Source: Paenibacillus sp. HGH0039
Lineage (GTDB): Bacteria > Bacillota > Bacilli > Paenibacillales > NBRC-103111
Direction of reading: 5' to 3'
NCBI RefSeq assembly: GCF_000411255.1
Contig: NZ_KE150413.1
Location: 1,712,580-1,776,579 of the forward strand
Length of the DNA: 64,000 nucleotides
The translations under genes were made by a program, and so were the position numbers. Below the pieces are notes generated by a model. It saw only the letters and a list, made by a program, of their open reading frames with translations. It was not told where the DNA came from and ran no database searches. This document shows, piece by piece, positions 24,209 to 32,635 of the stretch (position 1 is its first letter; every line of letters starts with the position of its first letter).

Positions 24209-25531
24209 ATGGCAAGACCCATTCTAGCGATTGTGGGGCGTCCGAACGTCGGTAAATCGACGATATTTAACCGGATAATCGGCGATCGGCTGGCCATCGT
24301 TGAAGATAAACCGGGCGTGACCCGAGACAGATTGTACGGGATCGGCGAATGGCTGGACCGTGAGTTCAGCGTCATCGACACCGGCGGTATCGAAGTCGAA
24401 GGCGAAGACCAGATCATGAAGTCCGTACGCGTCCAGGCCGAGCTCGCGATTGAAGAAGCGGACGTTATTATTTTCATGGTAGACGCGAAAGCGGGCGTTA
24501 CCTCGGCGGACCAGGAGGTTGCCCAGCTTCTTTTCCGGTCCCGCAAGCCGGTTGTCCTGGCCGTTAACAAGGTGGACAACATTCAGCGGCAGGATGAAAT
24601 TTATGAATTTTACAGCCTCGGTTTCGGTGACCCGATCGGGATTTCCGGCGCGCACGGCATCGGAATCGGCGATATGCTGGAAGCCGCGGCAGCCCATTTC
24701 CCGGATCATCCGGATGAAGAATACGGCGAGGAAGTCATCAAGGTCGCGCTGATCGGGCGTCCGAACGTCGGCAAGTCATCGCTTGTAAACGCCATCCTCG
24801 GAGAAGACCGGGTCATTGTCAGCGACCAGGCCGGCACGACCCGGGATGCGATTGATACGCCTTTCGAGCTTGACGATCAGAAATACGTCATTATCGATAC
24901 GGCCGGCATGCGCAAACGCGGCAAAGTGTACGAGAATACGGAAAAATACAGCGTAATGCGCGCGATGAAAGCCATTGAGCGCGCAGATGTCGTGCTTGTG
25001 GTCATCAACGGCGAAGAAGGGATTATCGAGCAGGACAAACATATCGCCGGCTATGCGCACGAAGCGGGCAAAGCGGCTATATTCGTCGTCAACAAATGGG
25101 ACGTGGTGGAGAAGGACGACAAGACCATGCACCAGTTCACGCAGAAAATCCGCGATCACTTCCTGTTTATGACATACGCGCCGGTTCTGTATGTGTCCGC
25201 CCGCACGACCCAGCGTGTCCAGAAACTCCTGCCCATGGTCAACCAGGTGGCGGAGCAGCATACGATGCGCGTTCAGACTCACGTTCTCAACGATGTGGTC
25301 TCCGATGCGGTCATGTTTAATCCTCCTCCGACCGACAAGGGCAAGCGTCTGCGTATTAACTATGCCACGCAAGTTTCCGTTAAGCCGCCGACCTTTGTTT
25401 TCTTTGTGAATGAGCCGGATATGATGCACTTCTCATATGAGCGCTATCTTGAAAACAAAATTCGCGGAGCTTTCGGTTTTGAGGGAACCCCGATCCGTTT
25501 GTTCACGCGAAGAAAATCCGACGACGAATAG
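24209..25531 (+). CDS. der: Ribosome biogenesis GTPase Der (EngA)
   Basis: Der is an essential double GTPase acting in 50S subunit assembly. The 440-residue protein has two G domains, each with GRPNVGKS (about residue 10 and 185), DTGG/DTAG G3 motifs and NKVD/NKWD G4 motifs. A KH-like C-terminal domain contains the conserved [15 protein letters not shown] 24209 has AAGGAG 8 bases upstream; a GTG at 24200 overlaps that site. plsY follows after 12 bases and gpsA after that. Confidence 0.97.
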   Translation: MARPILAIVGRPNVGKSTIFNRIIGDRLAIVEDKPGVTRDRLYGIGEWLDREFSVIDTGGIEVEGEDQIMKSVRVQAELAIEEADVIIFMVDAKAGVTSADQEVAQLLFRSRKPVVLAVNKVDNIQRQDEIYEFYSLGFGDPIGISGAHGIGIGDMLEAAAAHFPDHPDEEYGEEVIKVALIGRPNVGKSSLVNAILGEDRVIVSDQAGTTRDAIDTPFELDDQKYVIIDTAGMRKRGKVYENTEKYSVMRAMKAIERADVVLVVINGEEGIIEQDKHIAGYAHEAGKAAIFVVNKWDVVEKDDKTMHQFTQKIRDHFLFMTYAPVLYVSARTTQRVQKLLPMVNQVAEQHTMRVQTHVLNDVVSDAVMFNPPPTDKGKRLRINYATQVSVKPPTFVFFVNEPDMMHFSYERYLENKIRGAFGFEGTPIRLFTRRKSDDE

Positions 25532-25543
25532 GGGAGAGTTCGT

Positions 25544-26140
25544 TTGATCTACATCATTCCCGCAGTAGCAGCTTATTTGCTGGGTTCGCTCAGCTTCAGC
25601 TTTATCATTGGGAAAATGGTCAAGGGGATTGATATCCGGGCGCACGGAAGCGGAAATGCCGGAGCCACCAACACGCTGCGCGTGCTTGGCAAAGGACCGG
25701 CTGTCTTGGTACTTGCGCTGGATGTCGTGAAAGCGATTCTGGCTGTCTGGATCGGCAAGTGGATGGCTCCGGATCTGATCTGGGTCCATGTCGCTTGCGG
25801 GCTCGCCGTAATTATCGGTCATAACTGGCCGGTATTTTTCGGTTTCCGGGGCGGCAAAGGCGTAGCTACTGCCATCGGTGTAACGGCTACCCTATGCTTT
25901 CTTCCCGCGCTCTTCGCGGGTATTATCGCCATTGCATCCATTTTTCTGACCCGTTACGTCTCACTCGGCTCCCTGCTGTTTACCGCATTTTTACCTTTTT
26001 TCGTATGGGGCATGGGAAGACCGGTCGAAATCTTGTGGGGCGTTATCGTAATCGGGGTATTTACTTTTTGGCGGCACCGTACAAATATCAGTAAACTGGT
26101 TCAAGGCCGAGAAAATAAGATCGGCTCCAAAAAGGCGTAG
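25544..26140 (+). CDS. plsY: Glycerol-3-phosphate acyltransferase PlsY
   Basis: PlsY transfers an acyl group from acyl-phosphate to glycerol-3-phosphate at the membrane. The 198-residue polytopic protein has the family signatures GSGNAGATNTLRVLG near residue 37 and FRGGKGVAT near residue 103. The start is TTG at 25544 with GGGGAGAG upstream. It sits between der and gpsA, next to the enzyme making its substrate; in B. subtilis plsY is elsewhere. Confidence 0.95.
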   Translation: MIYIIPAVAAYLLGSLSFSFIIGKMVKGIDIRAHGSGNAGATNTLRVLGKGPAVLVLALDVVKAILAVWIGKWMAPDLIWVHVACGLAVIIGHNWPVFFGFRGGKGVATAIGVTATLCFLPALFAGIIAIASIFLTRYVSLGSLLFTAFLPFFVWGMGRPVEILWGVIVIGVFTFWRHRTNISKLVQGRENKIGSKKA

Positions 26141-26175
26141 CCTGCTCGATGAATCGGCTTAGAAGGGAGACAGCC

Positions 26176-27216
26176 ATGACTAAACACGTATCCGTACTGG
26201 TAGCGGGAAGCTGGGGAACGGCTCTTGCCTCCGTACTGGCCGCTAACGACCTGGACGTAACGATTTGGACGAGAAACGCCGGACAGGCGGAAGAGATCAA
26301 TACCTTACATACCAACAGCCGTTATTTGCAGGACATCGCGCTGTCCCCGCGCATCCGTGCCACTACATCGATTCGCGAAGCGGTTGAAAACAAGGACGCC
26401 GTCGTATTCGTGGTACCTTCGGCAGGAATGCGCGAGGTGGCGTCCCAAGTGAGAGAATTCTTAAGCCCGGATACGCTCGTGATTCACGCGACCAAAGGCT
26501 TCGAATCGCTCACGCTGAAAAGGATGACCACCGTGCTGGCCGAGGAGCTTCCGCAGTGCGACCCGGGACGTATCGTCGTTCTGTCGGGACCGAGCCATGC
26601 GGAAGAAGTGATCCGGGAATGCCCGACGACTGTCGTTGTGGCATCTCCGACGGTCGAAGCGGCCGAAGCGGCGCAGGATCTGTTCATTAATTCGTATTTC
26701 CGCGTCTACACGAACCCGGACGTAACGGGAGTCGAAGTGGGCGGCGCGCTCAAAAATATCATCGCCCTCGGCGCGGGTCTCTCCGACGGTCTCCGGTTCG
26801 GCGACAACGCCAAGGCGGCCCTCTTAACCCGGGGGCTCGCCGAAATCGCACGCCTCGGGGCGGAGATGGGCGCCAACCCGATGACCTTCGCAGGCCTGGC
26901 GGGAATCGGCGACCTTGTGGTCACCTGTACCAGTACGCACAGCCGCAACTGGAAGGCGGGCTATCTGCTGGGCCAGGGAGAGCCTCTCGACCAGGTTCTC
27001 AATAAGATGGGCATGGTCGTCGAGGGCGTCAAAACGACGAAGTCCGCTTATGCGCTTGCACAGGAGTACGGCGTCACAATGCCTATCACGAACGAGCTGC
27101 ACCACGTTCTGTTCGAAGGGAAAGCGCCGCGCGCGGCGGTTGAAGATCTGATGGGCCGCGGCCGAACGCATGAGATCGAAGAGGTCGCCAATCAGACGGA
27201 TAAATGGATTCTGTAG
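26176..27216 (+). CDS. gpsA: Glycerol-3-phosphate dehydrogenase [NAD(P)+]
   Basis: GpsA reduces dihydroxyacetone phosphate to glycerol-3-phosphate for lipid synthesis. The 346-residue protein has GPSHAEEV, the catalytic Lys in GGALKNIIALGAG and the C-terminal substrate-binding domain. The dinucleotide motif normally written GAGSWGTA reads VAGSWGTA, so the first Gly is Val9. The ATG at 26176 has AAGGGAGA upstream; an in-frame ATG at 26149 lacks a site. It follows plsY closely. Confidence 0.95.
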   Translation: MTKHVSVLVAGSWGTALASVLAANDLDVTIWTRNAGQAEEINTLHTNSRYLQDIALSPRIRATTSIREAVENKDAVVFVVPSAGMREVASQVREFLSPDTLVIHATKGFESLTLKRMTTVLAEELPQCDPGRIVVLSGPSHAEEVIRECPTTVVVASPTVEAAEAAQDLFINSYFRVYTNPDVTGVEVGGALKNIIALGAGLSDGLRFGDNAKAALLTRGLAEIARLGAEMGANPMTFAGLAGIGDLVVTCTSTHSRNWKAGYLLGQGEPLDQVLNKMGMVVEGVKTTKSAYALAQEYGVTMPITNELHHVLFEGKAPRAAVEDLMGRGRTHEIEEVANQTDKWIL

Positions 27217-27220
27217 CCTA

Positions 27221-27249
27221 CACCATTCCTGCCGAGCCTTCATACACTA
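27221..27249 (+). promoter_or_regulatory. Possible sigma-K-like promoter of spoVIF
   Basis: CATACACTA (27241-27249) fits the sigma-K -10 pattern CATAnnnTA, with CAC (27221-27223) as the short -35, 17 bases away. B. subtilis spoVIF is expressed late in the mother cell. Confidence 0.35.
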
Positions 27250-27304
27250 CCATAGATTCAAGTCCAGTTCCTTATAGCGGACAATATGGTTGGGAGGCGG
27301 CAGC

Positions 27305-27577
27305 GTGCCTAAAAATCCGAAAGACATTCTTAATGCCGTTAAGAAAAAAACGGGTAAAAGCGTAACCGAGAAGGATATCCAGAAGCTGGCTAGCGGCGTG
27401 AAACCGTCAACCGTTCAGGATGAAGCACAGCTGCGGCAGCTGATTAAGCAGGTTTCCCAGCTTGTCGGGATTAACGTGCCGGAAGAAACTGTCAAGGATA
27501 TCGTTCATGCGGTTAAAAGCAGCAAGCTGGACGGCAACAACATGCAGCAAATGATGAATCTCATTATGAAAAAATAG
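27305..27577 (+). CDS. spoVIF: Stage VI sporulation protein F
   Basis: This 90-residue protein (MPKNPKDILNAVKKKTGKSV) matches the SpoVIF family; in B. subtilis it supports spore coat assembly through GerR. It is highly basic at the start and helical, with a Met/Gln-rich C-terminus (NNMQQMMNLIMKK). The GTG at 27305 has GGGAGG 8 bases upstream. A terminator follows. Confidence 0.8.
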   Translation: MPKNPKDILNAVKKKTGKSVTEKDIQKLASGVKPSTVQDEAQLRQLIKQVSQLVGINVPEETVKDIVHAVKSSKLDGNNMQQMMNLIMKK

Positions 27578-27601
27578 CGATAAACGCCAGCGGAAGCGCA
27601 G

Positions 27602-27641
27602 GGGGACCGTAGGAGGCCGAAAGGCAGCCCGCGGTCCTTTT
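27602..27641 (+). terminator. Terminator after spoVIF
   Basis: GGACCG (27604-27609) pairs with CGGTCC (27632-27637); an inner GGCC/GGC helix and four T follow. Confidence 0.6.
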
Positions 27642-27649
27642 ACTCGTGA

Positions 27650-27679
27650 TTCACAAAGTTTCGGCCGAAATGCTATAAT
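27650..27679 (+). promoter_or_regulatory. Promoter of the first ferredoxin gene
   Basis: TTCACA (27650-27655) and an extended TGCTATAAT (TATAAT 27674-27679), 18 bases apart. Confidence 0.65.
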
Positions 27680-27726
27680 CAACCTAGGAATGAAGCAGCA
27701 TCGTTTACACGAAGGGGGAAGCATAG

Positions 27727-28020
27727 ATGATTACACTGCGCACGAGAAAAGGGGACAAGACGGTTGAAAGCGAGACGGGACTTACCGTACTTGAACTGGC
27801 CCTCAAACATAAACTCGAATGGGGACATTCCTGCAAGCGCGGTACGTGCGCGCGCTGCCGCTGTTTCGTCAAAGAAGGCCGGGAACGGCTCGCACCGCCT
27901 ACGGAAGCGGAACTTGACCGTTTGGAACCCGAAGAAATTGATCTGGGCTACCGTCTGGGATGTCAGGCCGTGATTCAGGAAACCGGCGATGTTTCCGTTA
28001 CTCACAAGCCTTACTTCTAG
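27727..28020 (+). CDS. [2Fe-2S] ferredoxin, plant type
   Basis: The 97-residue protein carries the plant-type cluster-binding cysteines in SCKRGTCARCRCF (Cys37, Cys42, Cys45) and the fourth Cys in GCQAVIQ near residue 79. It is an electron carrier of unknown partner. The ATG at 27727 follows GAAGGGGGAAGCATAG. The nucleotidyltransferase-like gene starts 10 bases after its stop, and its ribosome-binding site overlaps the end of this gene. Confidence 0.88.
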   Translation: MITLRTRKGDKTVESETGLTVLELALKHKLEWGHSCKRGTCARCRCFVKEGRERLAPPTEAELDRLEPEEIDLGYRLGCQAVIQETGDVSVTHKPYF

Positions 28021-28030
28021 GAGGACCGGC

Positions 28031-28666
28031 ATGAAAAGCGAACGTTCAAAGGAGCGGCGGATTGCGCTCGAAATGCGTCGGGACTTTCCACTGGAGGAGT
28101 CGTTAGTCGAGGTCATGCGTCAGGCGGCCCGTCTTCTCAACGGCACCGGAACCGGCTGGCTGATCGGCGGGAGCTGCGGTTTGGCGCTGCAGGGCGTGGA
28201 GATCGGAGCCCAGCCACGTGATCTGGATCTGTACGTGGATACGGATCAGGCGTCAGCGGCGGCGCGTATCCTGCAACCATATGCCATCGATGAGCAGAAA
28301 CTGGACCGTACGGGCATCTACGAATCGCTGCTCAGCCATTATGCCATCGGCGGCATTCAGGTGGAGCTCGTAGGCGGGTTTAAAGTTTGTGCGGCGGGAT
28401 CGCAGTACATAGTCGAGGCGGCCTACTTGAGGGAGAAGCACGCGGAAGTGCGGCAATTGGAAGGCGAGAGTCTGGCGTTAATGCCGCTTGCGCACGAATT
28501 GCTCTTTAACATCCTGCGCGAACGTCCCGACCGGTACGAGGCTATCGCAAGGACGATAAACGGCTGTCCGTCCCGGCATGAAGCCGCCCTGACAGACCTG
28601 CTCTCCAGAAACAGCTGGGGAGAGCCCGCATTGTCCGTCGTCAAACGGCTTATTCCCGGATTATAG
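28031..28666 (+). CDS. Nucleotidyltransferase-fold protein
   Basis: The 211-residue protein has the minimal nucleotidyltransferase pattern: GWLIGGSCGLALQG near residue 39, followed by a helix and RDLDLYVD near residue 63. A further acidic residue lies in QVELVGG near residue 107. This resembles MNT/AbiEii-type or DNA polymerase beta superfamily enzymes. Reaction and substrate are unknown. There is no HEPN partner next to it, which argues against a classical toxin-antitoxin pair. ATG 28031 follows AGGAGG. It lies between two ferredoxin genes. Confidence 0.6.
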   Translation: MKSERSKERRIALEMRRDFPLEESLVEVMRQAARLLNGTGTGWLIGGSCGLALQGVEIGAQPRDLDLYVDTDQASAAARILQPYAIDEQKLDRTGIYESLLSHYAIGGIQVELVGGFKVCAAGSQYIVEAAYLREKHAEVRQLEGESLALMPLAHELLFNILRERPDRYEAIARTINGCPSRHEAALTDLLSRNSWGEPALSVVKRLIPGL

Positions 28667-28785
28667 AAGCATCCGCGGTTTGCGGCAGCGGAGGCTTCCG
28701 TCTCCATGACCGGATGCCGGAGCACAACGGGAACGAGCCGCACCCTGGAAATAAGCAAATGCCTTAGACGGAGGGAGGGACGAGA

Positions 28786-29139
28786 ATGAGCCAGACCAAC
28801 CCGAAAGTGACCTTTATGCCGGACAACCTCAGCGCTTCCGTCCGCTTGAATACCACCCTGCTGGATGCGGCACGGCGGGCCAATGTGCACATCCGCACCC
28901 GGTGCAGCGGGCAGGCCGCCTGCCTGATGTGCAAAGTGCACGCCGGGGACCAGAGCGGCCTGGCCGAGCCCGGCAAGAACGAGCGGCTCAAGCTCGGCAG
29001 CCAGCTGCAGGAGGGGCTGCGCCTGTCCTGTCAGGCCCGGATTACGGGCGATGTGACGGTTACCGTCCCCGAAGACCCGCTGAAAGCCGCTGTACGCGCC
29101 CAATTGGCCAAGCAGCGGGAAGAGGATGACTGGCCTTAG
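28786..29139 (+). CDS. [2Fe-2S] ferredoxin, second copy
   Basis: The 117-residue protein has cluster cysteines in RCSGQAACLMC (Cys40, Cys46, Cys49) and a fourth in RLSCQAR near residue 86. The first spacing is Cys-x5-Cys, one residue more than in the upstream ferredoxin, so it is a distinct subfamily rather than a recent duplicate. The C-terminus is charged (KQREEDDWP). ATG 28786 follows GGAGGGAGGGA. yphF follows after 42 bases. Confidence 0.85.
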   Translation: MSQTNPKVTFMPDNLSASVRLNTTLLDAARRANVHIRTRCSGQAACLMCKVHAGDQSGLAEPGKNERLKLGSQLQEGLRLSCQARITGDVTVTVPEDPLKAAVRAQLAKQREEDDWP

Positions 29140-29181
29140 AACCTCTCAGCGATCCGGAGAAACGAAACCAAAGGAGAACCG

Positions 29182-29940
29182 ATGATGACAATCGTAAAGG
29201 GCGCTCTAGCCGGGCGCCTGACGGTACTGATGGCCGCTTTATTTTCGCTGGCTTTGCTTGGCGGCTGCATGTATCCCAAAGAAATGCGCAAAGAAAACCA
29301 GACTAACCCGGGCGAGTTTATTGCCGTAGTCCAGCAGAGTATCGACGAATATCATACCAAGAAAAGCGTCTTTCCCATTAAAAACAGCGATATGGAAACA
29401 CCGATTTATGAAAAATACGTCATTGATTTTCAAAAGCTGAAAAACAGCGGTTATTTGTCCAACCTTCCGGGCAATGCCTACGAAAGCGGCGGAGATTTTA
29501 TTTATGTGCTCGTCGACCCCGACACGAAGGCGAAAGTGAAGCTTTTCGATCTGGTAGCCTACCGGACCACGGCTGACATCCAGAAGAAAATAAACGACTA
29601 TATCAGCAAAAACAACGGCGCCGTTCCGGGCGGAGAAACCTATTCTCCCGGCTTCAGGTATGTGGATTTCGGCAAAATCGGCATGAAAACGCCTGAAATC
29701 AAAAGTGTTTACAACCGTCAGAGCCTGATTAATTTCCTTGTTCATGACTCCGGCAAAGTTGCGATTGATTATGCACCCGATCTGGCTCAAAAGATCAGGG
29801 ACAAGCAGCTTCAGGCTGCACTGAAGGACGGTCAGAACCTTCTTCCCCTTCTGGTGGAGGACTCCTATTTCGTGCCTATCATGTCGTTTGAGTACAAATG
29901 GGACAGCGCGTCGAGCAAACCTGTTCCCGTCATGAAATAG
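29182..29940 (+). CDS. yphF: Lipoprotein YphF
   Basis: A 252-residue predicted lipoprotein: signal peptide followed by lipobox LLGGC with Cys29, then CMYPKEMRKENQ as in B. subtilis YphF. The gene precedes spoIVA in both species. Function unknown. ATG 29182 and ATG 29185 are both possible behind AAAGGAG. Confidence 0.82.
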   Translation: MMTIVKGALAGRLTVLMAALFSLALLGGCMYPKEMRKENQTNPGEFIAVVQQSIDEYHTKKSVFPIKNSDMETPIYEKYVIDFQKLKNSGYLSNLPGNAYESGGDFIYVLVDPDTKAKVKLFDLVAYRTTADIQKKINDYISKNNGAVPGGETYSPGFRYVDFGKIGMKTPEIKSVYNRQSLINFLVHDSGKVAIDYAPDLAQKIRDKQLQAALKDGQNLLPLLVEDSYFVPIMSFEYKWDSASSKPVPVMK

Positions 29941-29991
29941 CCGGTCATATACGTCTGCAAGGCGGTTTTATCCGCCGTATACGGGCTTTCG

Positions 29992-30027
29992 AACCCCTTT
30001 TCTTCCTCATGGAGAAAAGGGGTTTTT
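29992..30027 (+). terminator. Terminator after yphF
   Basis: AACCCCTTTTC pairs with GAAAAGGGGTT around a short loop, with T5. Confidence 0.85.
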
Positions 30028-30086
30028 CGCGTTCGGCGCATATTCGGGTTCCGGGAATCATATATTTTTTCAGAGATTATTGCCAG

Positions 30087-30114
30087 GCATATTTCGACGA
30101 CCGGCACATATATT
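30087..30114 (+). promoter_or_regulatory. Sigma-E-like promoter of spoIVA
   Basis: GCATATT (30087-30093) and CATATATT (30107-30114) are 13 bases apart and match the sigma-E -35 (GHATAWT) and -10 (CATAHAHT) patterns fully. This agrees with mother-cell expression of spoIVA in B. subtilis. Confidence 0.7.
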
Positions 30115-30229
30115 TGTTACAAGTCCAAATGATGTACGAGTTATGTCGCATACGGATGGCAAAGGGAAGGCCGGCTGAAGAACGTATCGTGGCTCTCGCT
30201 TCATTTAACAACCTGTAGGAGGGATTCTC

Positions 30230-31708
30230 TTGGAGAAAGTGGATATCTTTAAGGACATTGCTGAGCGAACGGGAGGAGATATTTACCTGGGGGTCGTTGG
30301 AGCGGTCCGTACGGGAAAATCGACCTTCATCAAACGCTTCGTGGAATCAGTTGTACTGCCTAACATCCAGAGTGAAACCGATCGCATCAGAGCCACGGAT
30401 GAGCTCCCGCAGAGTGCGGCAGGGCGCACGATTATGACGACCGAACCGAAGTTCGTGCCGAATAATGCCGTGCAGATTTCCGTAGCGGAAGGTCTGAACG
30501 TCAACGTCCGGCTGGTCGATTGCGTCGGCTATGCGGTGGAAGGCGCCAAAGGCTACGAGGACGAGAACGGCCCCCGGATGATTTCGACGCCGTGGTTCGA
30601 CGAACCGATCCCGTTCCAGGAAGCGGCCGAAATCGGCACACGCAAAGTCATTCAGGAACACTCAACGCTGGGGGTCGTCGTGACGACCGACGGAACGATT
30701 TCAGATATTCCGCGTTCGTCTTATGTGCTGGCGGAAGAAAGAGTCATAGCGGAGCTGAAGGAAGTCGGCAAGCCGTTCATCGTAGTCATCAACTCGCAAA
30801 AACCGAACAGCGAGCCGGCCCAGGAACTGCGCAGCGAACTGCAAAGCAAGTACGACATTCCGGTCGTCACGATGAGCGTAGCGACGGCAGGCGAAGACGA
30901 GATGATCGGCGTGCTCCGTGAAGTTCTGTACGAATTCCCGGTGCATGAAGTGAACGTAAACCTGCCGAGCTGGGTAATGGTGCTGCCCGAGAAGCACTGG
31001 CTGCGTACGCATTTTGAAAATTCCGTCCGCGATACCGTTCAGGACATCCGGCGTCTGCGCGACGTGGAGCGGGTTGTCGGACAATTCTCCGAATATGAGT
31101 TCATCGACCGGGCGGCTCTTGCCGGAATGAATATGGGGCAGGGTGTGGCCGAGATCGACCTGTACGCACCGGATGAACTGTACGATAAAATTTTGGTCGA
31201 AGTGGTCGGCGTCGAGATTCGCGGTAAGGATCACCTGCTTCAACTGATGCAGGAGTTCACCCATGCGAAAAGGGAATACGACCAGTTCGCCGAAGCGCTG
31301 GAAATGGTCAAAACGACCGGCTACGGCATCGCGCCGCCTACGCTTGCGGAAATGGCTCTGGATGAGCCGGAGCTTATCCGTCAGGGCTCCCGCTTCGGTG
31401 TAAGGCTGAAGGCGACGGCTCCTTCGATACATATGATCCGTGTCGATGTGGAGTCAGAGTTCTCCCCGATTATCGGAACGGAGAAGCAGAGCGAGGAGCT
31501 GGTCCGTTACCTCATGCAGGATTTCGAGGACAACCCGCTCAAAATTTGGGAGTCCGATATTTTCGGCCGCTCTCTGCACTCCATCGTCCGGGAAGGTATT
31601 CAGGGGAAGCTTGCCATGATGCCGGACAATGCCCGCTACAAGCTCCAGGAGACACTCGGACGTATTATCAACGAAGGTTCCGGGGGGCTCATCGCCATTA
31701 TTTTATAA
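30230..31708 (+). CDS. spoIVA: Stage IV sporulation protein A (spore coat ATPase)
   Basis: SpoIVA is the ATP-hydrolysing basement protein of the spore coat, polymerising around the forespore. It is 492 residues, the family's usual length. The N-terminus is MEKVDIFKDIAERTGGD, with Walker A GAVRTGKST at residues 24-32 and a conserved C-terminus ending in SGGLIAIIL. The start is TTG at 30230 with AGGAGGG upstream. It is transcribed alone from a sigma-E-like promoter and ends at a strong terminator. Confidence 0.97.
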   Translation: MEKVDIFKDIAERTGGDIYLGVVGAVRTGKSTFIKRFVESVVLPNIQSETDRIRATDELPQSAAGRTIMTTEPKFVPNNAVQISVAEGLNVNVRLVDCVGYAVEGAKGYEDENGPRMISTPWFDEPIPFQEAAEIGTRKVIQEHSTLGVVVTTDGTISDIPRSSYVLAEERVIAELKEVGKPFIVVINSQKPNSEPAQELRSELQSKYDIPVVTMSVATAGEDEMIGVLREVLYEFPVHEVNVNLPSWVMVLPEKHWLRTHFENSVRDTVQDIRRLRDVERVVGQFSEYEFIDRAALAGMNMGQGVAEIDLYAPDELYDKILVEVVGVEIRGKDHLLQLMQEFTHAKREYDQFAEALEMVKTTGYGIAPPTLAEMALDEPELIRQGSRFGVRLKATAPSIHMIRVDVESEFSPIIGTEKQSEELVRYLMQDFEDNPLKIWESDIFGRSLHSIVREGIQGKLAMMPDNARYKLQETLGRIINEGSGGLIAIIL

Positions 31709-31742
31709 CGAGCTTGACATTTCGTTTTCTACCGTTTCCGGT

Positions 31743-31794
31743 GGGGAAATTCTTCAGAGAACTTCACGTTCTCCAAGAATTTCCCTGTTTTTTT
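31743..31794 (+). terminator. Terminator after spoIVA
   Basis: GGGAAATTCTT and GAGAAC arms pair with GTTCTC and AGAATTTCCC, followed by TG and eight T. Confidence 0.85.
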
Positions 31795-31820
31795 GTGCAT
31801 TTTCCACAAAATCAGCGACT

Positions 31821-31849
31821 TTGACTTGAAATAAGCTCTAGCGTATATT
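31821..31849 (+). promoter_or_regulatory. Sigma-A-like promoter of hbs
   Basis: TTGACT (31821-31826) and TATATT (31844-31849) are 17 bases apart, leaving a leader of about 135 bases. Confidence 0.7.
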
Positions 31850-31989
31850 ACTATAAGTTTGTTTCGTTTTCTTCGGTACTCGTTTTTCGTTGATGGGCTT
31901 GGGCTTTTGCCCGGTTCATGTATATTTTTTAACGAAACGGTGAAAACAGAAAGTAAAACAGTAGATATTTTGGGAGGGAGGTGAAAGGC

Positions 31990-32262
31990 ATGAATAAATC
32001 CGAACTGATTGCTAAAGTATCTGAGACCTCCGAGCTTTCCAAGAAGGATGCGACGAAAGCGGTTGACGCTGTATTCGATGCAATTTCCGAAGCTCTTCAG
32101 CAGGGCGACAAAGTTCAGCTTGTTGGTTTCGGCAACTTCGAAGTTCGCGAGCGCTCCGCACGTAAAGGACGCAACCCGCAAACAGGCGATGAAATCGAAA
32201 TCCCTGCAAGCAAAATTCCTGCTTTCAAACCTGGCAAAGCGCTGAGAGACGGCATTCAATAA
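31990..32262 (+). CDS. hbs: DNA-binding protein HU
   Basis: HU is the main nucleoid-associated histone-like protein and binds DNA as a dimer. At 90 residues it has the full family length. It starts [12 protein letters not shown] and carries the conserved [22 protein letters not shown] arm region in parts, ending in [14 protein letters not shown] 31990 has a strong GGAGGTGA upstream. A GTG at 31981 overlaps that site and was rejected. Confidence 0.97.
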   Translation: MNKSELIAKVSETSELSKKDATKAVDAVFDAISEALQQGDKVQLVGFGNFEVRERSARKGRNPQTGDEIEIPASKIPAFKPGKALRDGIQ

Positions 32263-32291
32263 TCGCTTCTCTTACATATGGATTTTGTGTA

Positions 32292-32325
32292 GACCGTGTG
32301 CCTTCGGGCGCGCGGTTTAGTTTTT
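32292..32325 (+). terminator. Terminator after hbs
   Basis: GACCG-TGTGCC, TTC loop, GGGCGCG-CGGTT, then TTAGTTTTT. Confidence 0.7.
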
Positions 32326-32344
32326 ATCAGCCCTTTTTTTCGCA

Positions 32345-32372
32345 TTGACAACTTGCGATTATCCGGTATAAT
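32345..32372 (+). promoter_or_regulatory. Consensus promoter of tRNA-Pro
   Basis: TTGACA (32345-32350) and TATAAT (32367-32372), both perfect, with a 16-base spacer, 14 bases upstream of the tRNA. Confidence 0.85.
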
Positions 32373-32385
32373 AGGGATACGGCGT

Positions 32386-32462
32386 CGGGGTATGGCGCAG
32401 TCTGGTAGCGCGCACCCTTGGGGTGGGTGAGGCCGTGGGTTCAAATCCCGCTACTCCGACCA
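32386..32462 (+). tRNA. trnP: tRNA-Pro (anticodon GGG)
   Basis: The 77-base gene folds into a full cloverleaf: acceptor CGGGGTA/TACTCCG with discriminator A and encoded CCA, D stem GCGC/GCGC, anticodon stem CACCC/GGGTG with loop TTGGGGT (anticodon GGG at 32420-32422), and T arm GTGGG-TTCAAAT-CCCGC. It reads CCC and CCU. It is a solitary tRNA gene with its own promoter and terminator. Confidence 0.96.
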
Positions 32463-32482
32463 TGAAACCCATACATACACCA

Positions 32483-32524
32483 AATGCTTTCGCTCAGGAT
32501 CAAATCCTGACGGAAGCATTTTTT
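32483..32524 (+). terminator. Terminator after tRNA-Pro
   Basis: AATGCTTTCG-CTCAGGAT pairs with ATCCTGA-CGGAAGCATT around a CAA loop, with six T. Confidence 0.85.
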
Positions 32525-32635
32525 AATGCGGCCGGGAGAGCTCCTTCCTCCCTTCGGCCTGGCGGCGGTCTCTTTTGGAAGCGGCGCCCGTTTGTGTTAC
32601 GATAGAATCAACAAATCCGCTGGAGGGGAACGGAA

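Noticed and set aside
28031-28666. Nucleotidyltransferase-like gene as half of a toxin-antitoxin or defence system
   Set aside because: No HEPN, AbiEi or other partner gene is adjacent; both neighbours are ferredoxins.
29898-30218. 106-codon open frame between yphF and spoIVA
   Set aside because: It overlaps the end of yphF, runs through a terminator and the sigma-E promoter, and has no ribosome-binding site.
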